Notes under the pieces: model-generated
Told to the model about the DNA's origin: nothing
The model's input: the letters and a program-made list of their open reading frames with translations, nothing else
Database searches by the model: none
Translations under genes and position numbers: made by a program
In this document: positions 9,513 to 19,669 of the stretch, in pieces
How positions within the stretch are numbered: position 1 is the stretch's first letter
Layout of the letters: each line of letters opens with the position of its first letter
DNA from: Rhynchopus sp. YZ270_cl-10
Taxonomy: Eukaryota; Euglenozoa; Diplonemea; Diplonemida; Diplonemidae
Assembly: GCA_964035575.1 (NCBI GenBank)
Contig: OZ037899.1
Coordinates: forward strand, 372,001-436,000
Reading direction: 5' to 3'
Length of the DNA stretch: 64,000 bases

Positions 9513-10155
9513 AAAAAAAAATGCCCCATCCCAACATAACTACAGCAAAACAAACAAAAACGATACCAAAACGGATGAATCTCACTGGGACACACACACA
9601 CACACACACCCAATGACCTTCAACATCTATGAACAATGCCCATTCATTTCAGGCACACTTTTTTTCTTTCGTACATTACTTTTTGTTTTGTTTTCCACAA
9701 AAAACGTTAACCCTCCGCTCAGGGAGTACCGCCTCCTTCCCCCTGCCCTCACCTTTACCTCTCTCATCCAACCCAAACACATTATTTTTCTCTCTCTTTT
9801 TTTGCATACTTACATGCAAAAATCATTCTGTATTAGCATAGTGTGTAACAAGAAACAGTGGAAGATTGCACAAACTGTGGCAACACAACCGAGGCAACTA
9901 CACTATTCCAACAATTTATCAGAAAAAAAAATCATGTTACCCGAGCCATCGTACACTCAAAATATCACCCTCCCCCTGCTAGGGTGTTTATTCCCCTTTT
10001 TTTTATATTCCTACGAAGCTTGCTTTAAAGGGGAAATAGTATTACCGGTACGGTCGCCAATCATCCCTCAAAGAGGATGATTGTGCAATCAACGAAAAAA
10101 ACCTTTTTTCCTTTTACTTACCTACCGATCCTACTATTTCTCTCTCCCTGCGGTA

Positions 10156-10656
10156 CTATTTCCGGAGCATTCTCCCAATTCTCTCTTTTGCTTCACTGCG
10201 TCTCCGTTTTGTCCCTCCTGCATCATCTTTGAGGTCTAGGTTGTGTGTGCAGAAGTCTAAGGGGGTTTGACCATTTTCGTTTAGTGCTGATGGATTTGCA
10301 CCGTGCTCTATGAGAATCTCTGCGATATTGTCAAAGCCTCGGATGGCAGCGATATGGAGGGGTGTTGAACCACCTGCCTTTTGCGCATCTATGAAGTTCG
10401 CAGGTGGCTCGTATTGGTCGGTCTTGGTGAGGAGGACGAGGAGAAGGTCAGCGCGGTTCTTCTCTGCGCATTTATGCACAGCGTTGCATCCATCCGACAG
10501 CTGGTGCCCTATGCTCTGTAGCAAGGCGTCGTCCTTCATCATGCGCCGTAGCATCACCAAGTCTTCGTCCTTCTTGTTCGTCACAGGGCCAGATATAGCA
10601 CCTGAAACACACGTCGCAACATTAGGGGGAAGCTCTTTAGGATGTTTGCCTCCCAT
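10156..10656 (-). CDS. ankyrin-repeat protein
   Basis: A 166-residue protein. Ankyrin repeats span about residues 45-135. The clearest unit is GSTPLHIAAIRGFDNIAEIL followed by IEHGANPSALNENGQTPLDF, with the canonical TPLH and G-A-N-P turns. An earlier, weaker unit is CNAVHKCAEKNRADLLLVLL. The C-terminus is basic (KRRRSEAKERIGRMLRK) and could act as a nuclear signal or nucleic-acid contact. No enzymatic domain is present, so the role is likely protein binding; the partner is unknown. Before the ATG the minus strand has a C-rich pyrimidine tract ending TTTCAG about 20 bases upstream, a plausible splice acceptor. The gene stands alone, with repeat-rich spacers on both sides. Confidence 0.88.
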   Translation of the reverse strand: MGGKHPKELPPNVATCVSGAISGPVTNKKDEDLVMLRRMMKDDALLQSIGHQLSDGCNAVHKCAEKNRADLLLVLLTKTDQYEPPANFIDAQKAGGSTPLHIAAIRGFDNIAEILIEHGANPSALNENGQTPLDFCTHNLDLKDDAGGTKRRRSEAKERIGRMLRK

Positions 10657-11015
10657 TGTTTTAGTTTATTTTTCTCTGAAATTTTTGGGAGGGGGGTGGA
10701 GAGATGTGGTCTGAGGGAGATAGAGATTACCTAAAGATTACCTATAAAAAAAGCCCCGCGAAGGAGTCAGTCAGAGACAAATGAAAAGCTAAAAAAAAAG
10801 GACACCGAGAAAATTCATATATTGCAAGGACAAAGTAGGGAGCGGATTGGCAAACGCGACACTGTACGTAACCAACAGCTTGCACATATTCTAGATAATA
10901 CTACTGCTAAGGCAGAGGAAACTCCGTGACAACACTTCAAAAAGAAACTTTCCAGGTTGATGCATTGGCTACGGACTTCAGTTAAAGAACCTGGGCCCTG
11001 ACAGTGCAACTCTGA

Positions 11016-11330
11016 CCAGAGTCACTCAGTGCATGCCGATTCAACTTCCTGACGTATCAGAAGGCTCATAAGAAGATATTCGCCGGACAGAGGACAGCCA
11101 CGGAACAGGACCTAACGCGAACAGAAGGAGCAATCCAAGCAGCACGAAGGACCATGAACCTGACAGACGACAACAGAAAGACCATCAGAACACACATCGA
11201 GGCAAAGAAGCACCAAGATACGCCCACATACGACGAGAAGAGCCCATTGTTTTTGCCACTTGCAGAGAAGACGAGAGCAGGTCATAGAGAAGGAGGCAAA
11301 AAACGGAGACTCCGAGGGATCCAGTTCTAG
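11016..11330 (+). pseudogene. coding-like relic on the plus strand, unassigned
   Basis: A 104-codon open stretch without an obvious start, lying against the direction of every gene here. It is basic and rich in Thr/Arg/Lys, includes FAGQRTATEQ and ends RRLRGIQF. Base use (A- and GA-rich coding triplets) is like the LINE fragment at 60.2 kb and unlike the host genes. I suspect a retroelement piece but recognise no domain. Confidence 0.3.
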
Positions 11331-11582
11331 CAGTCGACGTTCAAGGGCAAATAGAAGACAACTCTGAAATCGAAGAGGGAGAGATGGGAAAAAGGGGGTA
11401 GGTGGGAGAGGTGGCGGTTTTTCTTTTTAGGATTGATTTCTACGATTCTCCTTGTTTTTGCTTTTTTTTGGCATTCCTTTTTCGCACACCCGCCGTCGTT
11501 GTGTTCCCACAGGGTAGGGGGAAAAAAACGGTTAAGGGGGGATGTGCGTTTGTAACATATTGAGTTTTGTGGACCAACATGC

Positions 11583-12567
11583 TTACTCCTCCTCCTCGTC
11601 AAGGTGGATGTTGTAGTACCTCAGCTGGTAGTTGTGCTTCTTGGTGGACACAGGGCGGAGGTAGTCACGGAGCTTCTCCTGCTTCAGGAACTTACGGGTA
11701 AGGAACTTCAGGTAACGCTTGGCGAAGAGCACCTGCAGGGGTGGTGTTGTGGTGTTGAAGCTATTTGAATAATAAGCACGGCAAAAGGCAAAAATCCAAA
11801 ACAATAGAAATATGGGCAAATCTTATCTTTCAAAAGGGGCAAACTTAAGAAGAATACAAATGCAGGGGGGAAATGCCCCTTCCAAATTGAAGTCCTCACG
11901 ACAAATGCAACGTTTTGTCATTGAAAAAAGACCGGTTGGAACTGGGTAAACTTGAGTCAACAATTTAACAATGCAGTCTGGTGGATGTACTAGGTTTTGA
12001 TTAGGAAAAAAAGGGTGTGATTTGATGTGGCAGCAACTCTGCTGTGGGAGAAGCCACAAGGAAGAATGTGTGCGGGATCAGCGAAAAGCTTTTAATTCAT
12101 GAAATATTCAGGTGAAACACGGACGTAGCTTGTTTGTTGTCATCATGTCTGTCTCTTGTGGGTGTGCAGCGCAGACGCTTCACACAACTGCGTTTGAAAG
12201 CATTGTGCTTCGTTTCTAAGAGGAACATCGCCCGAAAATGATATTCCGATGTCCGCCCTTTGCGGTAGCCCTACGCTAGCCTTATGGTAGCTATGGGGAG
12301 GGTGGGATACAATACCTTGAACTTGGTGACGACGATCTCCTTGTCCTTGGCGGCAATCTCGCACTTTCCTCCGAGCTGTCCGGTCTTTCCCTCAACCTTC
12401 AGGTGGTCGGTCAGGTAGGTGGCGAACTTGGTCATGGTGTCCGCGGTGATGACGTCGTCGTTCATGGGGATCGAGCAGTCGATGGTGTAGATCAGCTTAC
12501 CCGCCTCCGCGCGCTTCACACGGGAGTCCACGAGCTGCTTGCGCTGGGTCTTGGTCTGCTTCGGCAT
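11583..12567 (-). CDS. RPL22: 60S ribosomal protein eL22, copy 1 (two exons)
   Basis: Exon 1 is 12567-12316 (84 codons from MPKQTKTQRK) and exon 2 is 11732-11583. The 583-nt intron begins GTATTG and ends CCCCTGCAG. The joined product has 133 residues. The C-terminal half, with FAKRYLKFLTRKFL, LRDYLRPVS, YQLRYYNIHLD and a final EEEE, matches the eL22 signature closely, and the length is normal for the family. eL22 binds the large-subunit rRNA near the exit tunnel. A pyrimidine tract ending CTTCAG precedes the ATG by about 45 bases. A second copy lies directly upstream at 13.1-15.3 kb with an identical predicted protein. The splice junctions are supported by the uninterrupted family match across them. 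Confidence 0.95.
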
Positions 12568-13094
12568 TTTAGAAGGAGTTGTTTCTTGACAGATACCTGC
12601 AACTTTCACTGAAGGGGGTTGGATTGTATAGAGGAAAGCGGCACGAATGGGTTATGGTGTATACAAAGGGTGGGAGAGAGAGAGATTTTTTTTGTTTTTT
12701 GTTTTGTTGTTTTTTTTTTTTAGCCCCGAACCTCGAAGAATGCACTTCGAATACAAATGAAAAAAAAAAAAATGACCAAAATAAAAGGAAGAAAAAAGCC
12801 CCGAAAAATAAAAACGCTGAAAATCATAAAAGGAAGGTCGATATCTGAAAAATTGAGATCCCGGACACATTATTTTTGCATCTTATCAGGGACTCCTTGT
12901 GGACACCCAGGTCGCCTTCGTTCGTTTACGTCCGACAAGGTTCTGATAAGGCATGATAATTGACGTTGAAAAACCAAAGAAGCTTTGTGATTAGGGTACT
13001 GCTGATCGGTACAAAAGAAAGCGTGCAGTAGCCGAGCTTCTCGTTTGCTTGGGCAGACCCAACATTAGCCTGTCGGCTGATCGTGCCAACATGC
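12568..13094. other. spacer between the two eL22 genes
   Basis: No gene is seen. A 12-base stretch right after the stop codon (TAAGCATGTTGG on the minus strand) is shared by both eL22 copies. The remainder is A/T runs and unique sequence. Confidence 0.55.
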
Positions 13095-15341
13095 TTACTC
13101 CTCCTCCTCGTCAAGGTGGATGTTGTAGTACCTCAGCTGGTAGTTGTGCTTCTTGGTGGACACAGGGCGGAGGTAGTCACGGAGCTTCTCCTGCTTCAGG
13201 AACTTACGGGTAAGGAACTTCAGGTAACGCTTGGCGAAGAGCACCTGCGGGGGTGATGTTGTGGTGTTGGTAGGGATAAAATGCCCAAGAAATGCAAACT
13301 AAAATGATAATAATAACAGAGCGTGAAAATACACAACTCATTCGTTGGCTGTGTACCAGGTTCACAGGGGAGCGGAGAGTGGACCCCCGAAACAATCATT
13401 TCCTACCAGGGTAGATCCTTATTTTCGCTAAAAACGCTAAAAACCCCAGATTTATTTTCGTTTTTTTCCTTTTTTTTCTCTCCCGTTTTTGAAATTTTTC
13501 CGCGCAGGCCTGACGCTAACTTTCAGGTTTTTGGGAAATCGTGGGGGTTGATGGTTTGTCCGCTCGCGCAGCGAGCGGAAAAATTGAGTGACGGTCTAAA
13601 AAAAAAAATCCAACAAGCAGGTTGGTACTGTACTGAGGCAGAATAGTGGTGTTTTTTTACACATCTCAGCTGTCGTATAACTAAACCCCAGGGGATAATA
13701 TAGGTTTTGGGGGTTTTCGCTGAAACTCGGTCGAGCCCAACCCAGCTCGTTAGGGCCTCCGGCGGAATGTGAGAATTCCTCGGATCCTACTGCGGAGTTC
13801 GGCACTGTATTGATATTTGCACCAGGCACGCGCAGTGACAGTATATTTACGAAAAGAAACGGCGGTCGTGGCACCCATGGCGAAGCCACGGTACGCAACA
13901 TTTCTGAAAATGTTGCCATAAAACGGCACTGTCATTGGTAATTTTCAACAGTTACCGTAAATTTTACTTCCAGATTTTGCTGAAACGAAAGTTTCTGGCG
14001 AAGCCACGGTACGCCAACATTTCAAAAAATTGCGCTCAAAATTGCACATTTTTACTGCCAAACAGGGCTGCAAGCTGCGCCGCAGGCGCACGGTACGCTA
14101 CTTTTATTCTTTCGCATGCTTCCTTTTCCTTCGGCATTTGAACAATTAAATCACATTCTGGCTGTGACCCTTGTCGGACACTGCGCCCTCTGACAAGGGT
14201 AATACTTTCTAGAAACATTCTGAAAAAAAGTGGTAGCCCGGCATTAGCAAGAAAATTTTCAAAATTAAATAGGCACCAGCAGTTTGGGTAGGCGAGACCG
14301 CATTGGGTGAACCTCCGCGAGCGCAGCGAGCGGAAATTTTTTTTCGCAGTTTTTGGGCAAAGTTCAAAATCCCACCAAAAATTAAGTGGGGATTTTCGAC
14401 AACAATACTGGGGCCCTATGGGTTTTTGGATTTTGGCCTAACAGTGTTGTGTTTCTGCCTTGGTCCGGTTGAAGTCTTTATTACTGGATCTCATACTCCG
14501 TACAGGTGACTCATACCCGACCTTTAACACACACGCACTTCTTCGAAACCTCCACCCTCAGCACCAACCTTTTTACAATGGTCCGCTTTGCGGGTTTGTG
14601 GACATAGTAATTGTGTTCTTCAAAAATATGCTTCAAAATTGTCTTATGCAAGGTGACACTGACTCATTGGTCCTTGTCTTATGAAGTGAAGACAAATATT
14701 AAAGGGGCATTGGCGGGCCGAAGGCCAGCCAAAAAAACGGTAGCGAACTTTTACTTTTTTTCCTTTTGGTTTTCCCCTTATTTTGACTTTCCGGATCGAT
14801 TGCGGACCGTGGTGGTGCCACTCTGTGGCTGGAAATTAGTAGGTAACCAAAAAAATGGGCCAGAGAAAAAAGGAAAAAAAAAAAGGAAAAAAAAATAAAA
14901 ACTCTCGAATCCTTATTTTCACTTTCGCTAAGGATCTACCCTGATTTCCTACAATACATTTTTTCAAAGTTTGCATCTGATGCCCACCCGCTTTCTCGTA
15001 GTGTAAAAACCCCGAAGTTGTGACAGTACAAAGGTCTCGAGGACGCAGGCACTGAGGGGGAAGAGGATGGGGAGGGTGGGATTCAATACCTTGAACTTGG
15101 TGACGACGATCTCCTTGTCCTTGGCGGCAATCTCGCACTTTCCTCCGAGCTGTCCGGTCTTTCCCTCAACCTTAAGGTGGTCGGTCAGGTAGGTGGCGAA
15201 CTTGGTCATGGTGTCCGCGGTGATGACGTCGTCGTTCATGGGGATCGAGCAGTCGATGGTGTAGATCAGCTTACCCGCCTCCGCGCGCTTCACACGGGAG
15301 TCCACGAGCTGCTTGCGCTGGGTCTTGGTCTGCTTCGGCAT
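13095..15341 (-). CDS. RPL22: 60S ribosomal protein eL22, copy 2 (two exons)
   Basis: Exon 1 is 15341-15090 and exon 2 is 13244-13095. The intron is 1845 nt, begins GTATTG and ends CCCCCGCAG. The predicted protein is identical to copy 1. Comparing the exons by eye I find one synonymous change (a Leu codon, CTT here versus CTG in copy 1). The introns share only their first 20 or so bases and a short 3' end. Most of the extra intron length is a 1537-bp hAT-like element (13407-14943); removing it and one target copy leaves about 300 nt. Near-identical exons with unlike introns point to gene conversion or a young duplication with fast intron turnover. Function as for copy 1. Confidence 0.94.
13407..14943. 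mobile_element. hAT-like DNA transposon inside the eL22 copy 2 intron
   Basis: The ends CAGGGTAGATCCTTA are inverted at both sides and flanked by a direct repeat ATTTCCTAC at 13398-13406 and 14944-14952. The direct repeat is 9 bp, where 8 is usual for hAT; one base may match by chance. There is no transposase frame. The interior holds five C(GNA)G hairpins (13560-13578, 13878-13888, 13996-14006, 14076-14090, 14716-14726) and a diverged relative of the one at 13560 (14315-14333). A stretch of several hundred bp is shared with the element at 55955-56698 and, inverted, with 40970-41165. Confidence 0.82.
15020..15053 (-). repeat. GAGAGG-core element, subfamily D, inside an intron
   Basis: The plus strand shows GTGACAGTACAAAGGTCTCG and AGGACGCAGGCACTG, matching subfamily D order. 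It is the only copy I see inside a gene, in the eL22 copy 2 intron near its 5' end. Confidence 0.5.
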
Positions 15342-15839
15342 TTTAAAAAGTTTTGGGTTGTGGGGTTTGTGTCCGTTGGCTCTGTCGGGTGTGTGAAGTG
15401 GTGTTTGTCAATTATTGGATAATCCCGAATACAGCATATAGCACATTGTGCTATTCAACCAACAACTCTTCGCATAAAATATAATAAAACCGAAGCTTCC
15501 AAGAACGCTCCCAAAGGAACTCATAACCATGCAGAACACCTACGCAACACCAAGCCACAGCATCCCTGTAAAGTATTAAAAAAACTCCCCCTCTCTCTCC
15601 TTCAAATCTCTATCCTCGCTCTAGTGTACTTGGTTATTTTTGCAGTGCCTTCCCACCGCCTTACATTTTCTAAAATTGGACAAAAAATCTAAATACAACT
15701 GCAAATCTCCCACCCCCACCCCACACACATTTACCACGCATGACATGCTCGATAACATGCTTATTTTTTTGCATTTTTTTTTCGCATTTCATGCAAATGC
15801 ACAAAAGGACATATCATGCAACCAGGTCGGCCACCTCTC

Positions 15840-16466
15840 TCACGGAACCTGCAGCATCCCTAACCTCTCTTCGAGAGCTTCTGTGTGGTGGACCAAGGAG
15901 AGGTATTGGTGCATCGGCACGGCGACACGGTCACTTGCGGCACGTCTGTTCTCCTGCACGATGCGCTGTACACGCTCCTTCTCTTGGTCTTCGTTCATGG
16001 AGGCCACGAAGCGCAGCTCTTCTTCTACCTTGGCGATGTCCTCTGTGAGGGTGATCTTTGTGAGGCGCAGTTCTTCGAGACGTCGTTCGTCGTCTTGACG
16101 TCGTGTGGAGAGTGTTGTTTGCGCCTGGACTAGATTTGCTCGGAGGTCCGCGGCGCGAGACTCTGTGGCGTCGGTGGTGGTACGCAGTGCTTCGGCTTCG
16201 CGTTGTGTGGCGTGGAGGGTGGTGTTGGCAGCTTCGAGCTCGAGGCTGAGCTGCGGGATGGTCTGTTCGAGGAGGTGCTGCTTTTCTTTTTCCAAGGATT
16301 CAAGTGCATCCTTCGCCCGCTGCATCGCAACAACCGTGCTCTCTGGTATCCTCTTCGCAGCCCGATCCCTCTCCTCATCTAGCAACGCCTCAATCTGCCG
16401 CTGCAACGCTTTGTTTTCATCCTTCAAAACTCTGAACCGTTCGCTGTTCGCGTCGATGGGGTGCAT
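15840..16466 (-). CDS. coiled-coil protein
   Basis: A 208-residue protein when started at the ATG at 16466 (MHPIDANSERF). An upstream in-frame extension reads through poly-A-derived lysines and is rejected. Residues 8-185 are almost wholly heptad-like and charged (LKDENKALQRQIEALLDEER; LRLTKITLTEDIAKVEEELR), so a long coiled coil is likely. There is no membrane segment or catalytic motif. The tail (residues 185-208) includes MHQYLSLVHHTEALEERLGM. Such proteins are common in flagellar and cytoskeletal structures, but no family can be named. A pyrimidine tract ending in AATTCAG lies about 20 bases before the start. Confidence 0.8.
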   Translation of the reverse strand: MHPIDANSERFRVLKDENKALQRQIEALLDEERDRAAKRIPESTVVAMQRAKDALESLEKEKQHLLEQTIPQLSLELEAANTTLHATQREAEALRTTTDATESRAADLRANLVQAQTTLSTRRQDDERRLEELRLTKITLTEDIAKVEEELRFVASMNEDQEKERVQRIVQENRRAASDRVAVPMHQYLSLVHHTEALEERLGMLQVP

Positions 16467-16802
16467 TTTTTTTTTTTTTTGTGTGCAATTCTGAATTATT
16501 TTTGAGGTGAAAAAAAAGGTCGGCTTGAAATACAGGTGTACCTCAAAAAAATTGAAAATATTTAACCCTAAACACCCCAAGCCATATCCAAGCCACTTTT
16601 GAGGCATGACATCATTTTCGAAAGTCACTAAAGAAGCGCTTAGGGTGTATAGGGTGGATAGGGTTAAAGGGAGAAGAGAGAGAGAGTTAAAATGAACCGT
16701 AGACGTGTCAATGAAGAGGGAGGGAGGGGGCATATTCGTTTTCATCATCAGATGTGCTTTCGCGTTTCCACCCCTAGTTAGCCCCCGCTAAAAATAAAGA
16801 AA

Positions 16803-16844
16803 AGTTTATAAGATGATCCTAAGCCTCTCGTGCTTAGTCACCTT
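16803..16844 (-). repeat. GAGAGG-core element, subfamily A, near consensus
   Basis: Matches 9379-9420 base for base over the core. In gene direction it is followed by a T-rich tract ending TTTTTAG. It lies between the glutaredoxin-like gene (ends 17016) and the coiled-coil gene (starts 16466). Confidence 0.85.
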
Positions 16845-17015
16845 CTTAAATAAAACTTCGTGGTTGGAAAAATCACCAAAAAAAAGATAGAAACAACAGG
16901 CTAGAACAGGCTTTGTGTTTGTGCGTAAAGTATAATAAATATTCTGTGTTGATATTTTTACTGCAATACGCTCCCCACTGCTGTGAAGAGGAAAACCCTC
17001 TTTGAGGACACAATT

Positions 17016-17285
17016 CTACGCATCCTTCACCTTGCTCGCAATTTCTAAGTATTTCGAGCTTGGGTTTCCAATGTTATACCACGTTTCCTCGCCCTTTGTG
17101 AGAATGGGAAGGCTGATCTGCCCTTCTGGCGCGCCTTTGCGGTTGAGGACCTGGTTGACCCAGTCGCTGTGGAGCTTTTGGTTGACGTCTCTCCATTCAT
17201 AGGGAACACTGCGCCAACGGAGCGCTGCTGACATGGCCCAACAGTTAAGGCATGAGGTGCAACCGTACAGCATTACCTTCGACAT
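17016..17285 (-). CDS. glutaredoxin-like small thioredoxin-fold protein
   Basis: An 89-residue protein, the usual size of a one-domain glutaredoxin. The N-terminus VMLYGCTSCLNCWAMSAAL follows the strand-loop-helix pattern of glutaredoxins, with overlapping CxxC pairs (Cys9-Cys12 and Cys12-Cys15). VPYEWRDVN matches the second strand, and ISLPIL provides the cis-proline (SLP). A redox role using glutathione is likely, though the double CxxC is unusual. There is no targeting sequence, so I expect it in the cytosol. The 3' flank begins with a sequence that is repeated at 7.7-7.9 kb and can fold as a hairpin five bases after the stop. Confidence 0.78.
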   Translation of the reverse strand: MSKVMLYGCTSCLNCWAMSAALRWRSVPYEWRDVNQKLHSDWVNQVLNRKGAPEGQISLPILTKGEETWYNIGNPSSKYLEIASKVKDA

Positions 17286-17724
17286 AGTAGTGTATGTGGA
17301 GGGTCTGTAGATTTGTATATTTCCAAGAGGGGGACACTACCCTTTAAAAGGGTATTATAGTAGGCTGTAACAGTATTGGTTGTAAAAAAAGGGCGTGATT
17401 TTCGCACGTATTGCTTTGTGCACGCCACAAGTATGCATTCAATGAATTGTAAGTATAGGAAGTGGGGAGGAGGGAGAAAAAAAATGAGGGGAAAAAGGGA
17501 AAAGTGTACCTTTTTTTTGCCTAACTTCATTGAAGCAGGTGGTTTGGTTATCTTAAAAAAACTCAGCCTTCAATTCGGGAGAACAGAAAACAATAGAACG
17601 AAAAATACAAAAAATAAAAAGCTTTTCTCCGTAAGGAAAGACGCTTTTTTCCCACCCACCCCCCTCCCTTCTTGAAATCTAATCACATCCCGATTGTCTT
17701 CACCTTTTTTTCCCCACTCCATTT

Positions 17725-19467
17725 TCACACCCTTGACCCACCATAACCATCTACAGTCTCTGTTGTAATGGGGACATGAACTGTCGGGCAGTACGACACA
17801 TCTAATGCATCTGGGGGGATCCCGGAGTACCTTTTCCCACACTTCGGGAGGCGTCCTGCTTCGAACCCGAGGGGGATCAGGACCCCTTGCGGGGAGGGGT
17901 TGTAGGTCGCCAGGGTGAGCTCACGACTCGACATGACAGAGAGGTTCACTGTATGCACATCATCCGTGAGAGGCCGCACCACCACAATAAACCGACTCCC
18001 CAGGGGGATCAAAACGTGCACCCTCTGCGTTGCAGAGCACGGTGCAAAACGCTCTACACTGTTCGCCTCAATCAGCCAGTCATCCTTTCCTGCAGTGCTT
18101 TCGCGTACCAGGGTTAGACATACTGGGAAGTCAGGCTGCACTGCGCTCACCACCACCTCTGCAGCCCTTCCCTCCCGATATACATGGTCATCTGGGTAGC
18201 GACTGTCCTCAGGTACCTCAACAATACGCCCTTCCAGAATTGCTTGAGGAACAAATTGCGCCACCTTGACCCCAAGCCTCTGAACCCTGCAGTGCTGTGG
18301 GGTATGTGATACCGTGACAGACTGGACCTGCGTGCCTTCGATCCATTCGTACCCATCGGGGGTTCGGAATGAACTCATCTTTTCCCAAGGTTTTTCTGCT
18401 TTTAGAGTGTGCTCGCATGCTTTCCTTGCGATAAGGAGAATCCGGGTATCCAAATATTCATCACATTTGAGCAGTGGAAAGCACCCTCCCCCCCGGGTCG
18501 TCACCACAGCGCAATACCCCTTTTTGAGAAGCCCTTCCAGCATTTCGAAGTTCCGATCATCAGATGTCACCGAAAATGGGAGGCCCAGGAGGAGTTCGAA
18601 GACCTCCCCTGGGGCACAATCGGTTTCTGGCATTTCATGAAGCACGCGGTATCCCCCTGCTAGCTTTGCAAGACACTTTACGAAAAACAAAAGCCATATA
18701 TGCAATGTCTCATCCTTAGGCACCGGAACAAATTCATCCGCCACTACGGTATGCCAGGAACCTTCACAGAGATTTATTGACAATGCACCACATGAGGCTC
18801 GAGTTATCATTGGCAATGGTTTTCCGGTGTGCAACAGCGCGCCGAGGACTGCCAAAATGTATTCAGGAATGTCACCTTGCTGTCTTCTATACGCATATTG
18901 TATGTCCTGCCAGGAAGGGGGTGGGACAACACCCTCCGTCGCGGAGAGCGTTTCGAAGGTGGAGGAGGCCCAATCGCCTTCTGCAGGATCGTGAGGGAAG
19001 GATGCGTCACAGTACGCAATCTTCCACCTCTGTGCAAGCCGAGCCACCTCGTCCTGCGGCGAGGCAGCTAGGGACACATGGCTTGCCCTCGACGCCTGCC
19101 TCGCCAATACCACAAGCTCATCGGTCAGCACCTTCACCTTCCCCTTCCCCCACGACAATGCCCCAACCCCCTCCGGTTCAATAAACAAATGCCTCGGTAT
19201 GGTTTTATTGCGTACCCCCAATGCCTCCCGCAAATCCCCAAGATACCACTCCCAGTTTGACGCAATGTGCACTCTGTCCTTCGTAGCCTCCAGAGTATCG
19301 GTAAACCGAAAAGGGCGATGTGTATCAGAAGAGCAGTACTGTGTATAATGTGTCGAAGCGAGTGCAAGCATTCCATTAAGACCCCTCCCCATTTCCCGCC
19401 AATCTACGGAACGGGGTTCAACTATTTTCATTTCAGGGATTGGAGTGGTGGTGGTGGTGGTGGTCAT
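17725..19467 (-). CDS. calpain-like protein, probably inactive
   Basis: A 580-residue protein. Residues 150-360 follow the calpain protease domain: YCDASFPHDPAEGDW corresponds to the FxDxxFPxxxxS opening, then QQGDIPEYILAVLGALL, WHTVVADEFVPVP and WLLFFVKCLAKLAGGYRVL. At QGDIPEY, active calpains have QGxLGDCWF; the catalytic Cys is missing here, and no GHAY-type His motif is seen around 320. Residues 380-570 look like one or two C2-like beta domains, as in other calpains. Non-catalytic calpain-like proteins are abundant in trypanosomatids, often membrane- or cytoskeleton-linked. The start is followed by a Thr run (MTTTTTTTPIPEM); Met13 is an alternative. The downstream neighbour is the glutaredoxin-like gene, 440 bp on. 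Confidence 0.85.
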   Translation of the reverse strand: MTTTTTTTPIPEMKIVEPRSVDWREMGRGLNGMLALASTHYTQYCSSDTHRPFRFTDTLEATKDRVHIASNWEWYLGDLREALGVRNKTIPRHLFIEPEGVGALSWGKGKVKVLTDELVVLARQASRASHVSLAASPQDEVARLAQRWKIAYCDASFPHDPAEGDWASSTFETLSATEGVVPPPSWQDIQYAYRRQQGDIPEYILAVLGALLHTGKPLPMITRASCGALSINLCEGSWHTVVADEFVPVPKDETLHIWLLFFVKCLAKLAGGYRVLHEMPETDCAPGEVFELLLGLPFSVTSDDRNFEMLEGLLKKGYCAVVTTRGGGCFPLLKCDEYLDTRILLIARKACEHTLKAEKPWEKMSSFRTPDGYEWIEGTQVQSVTVSHTPQHCRVQRLGVKVAQFVPQAILEGRIVEVPEDSRYPDDHVYREGRAAEVVVSAVQPDFPVCLTLVRESTAGKDDWLIEANSVERFAPCSATQRVHVLIPLGSRFIVVVRPLTDDVHTVNLSVMSSRELTLATYNPSPQGVLIPLGFEAGRLPKCGKRYSGIPPDALDVSYCPTVHVPITTETVDGYGGSRV

Positions 19468-19627
19468 TGTTATGAAAAAGGGTTGAGGAGGGAGTTAAAT
19501 CAAAAAAAAGAGGGAAAAAACGGTCCTCTCCTTTGGTGAAAGACTTCAAAAAATGTGAAGGAATTCAACAGGATATTCCTGGAAGCCTCAAGATAGAAAT
19601 TAAAAAAAGACTAAAAAAAAGAAGGAA

Positions 19628-19669
19628 AGTTTATAAGATGACCCTAAGCCTCTCCGTGCTTGGTCACCT
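19628..19669 (-). repeat. GAGAGG-core element, subfamily A
   Basis: Located 160 bp upstream of the calpain-like ATG. The minus strand reads GGTGACCAAGC, loop ACGGAGAG, GCTTAGG, then GTCATCTTATAAAC and a pyrimidine tract CTTTCCTTCTTTTTTTTAG. Confidence 0.82.

Larger units (their letters stand above)
6821..10155. other. 3.3 kb spacer filled with short repeats
   Basis: No gene is seen. It holds GAGAGG-core elements of subfamilies A, B, D and E, a repeat shared with the 3' flank of the glutaredoxin-like gene (7735-7905), a CA run at 9589-9610 and many A or T runs. Open frames here are short and low-complexity. Confidence 0.6.

Noticed and set aside
18000-18660. Plus-strand frames opposite the calpain-like gene
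   Set aside because: Antisense shadows of a gene with balanced codon use; no family match and no conservation expected.
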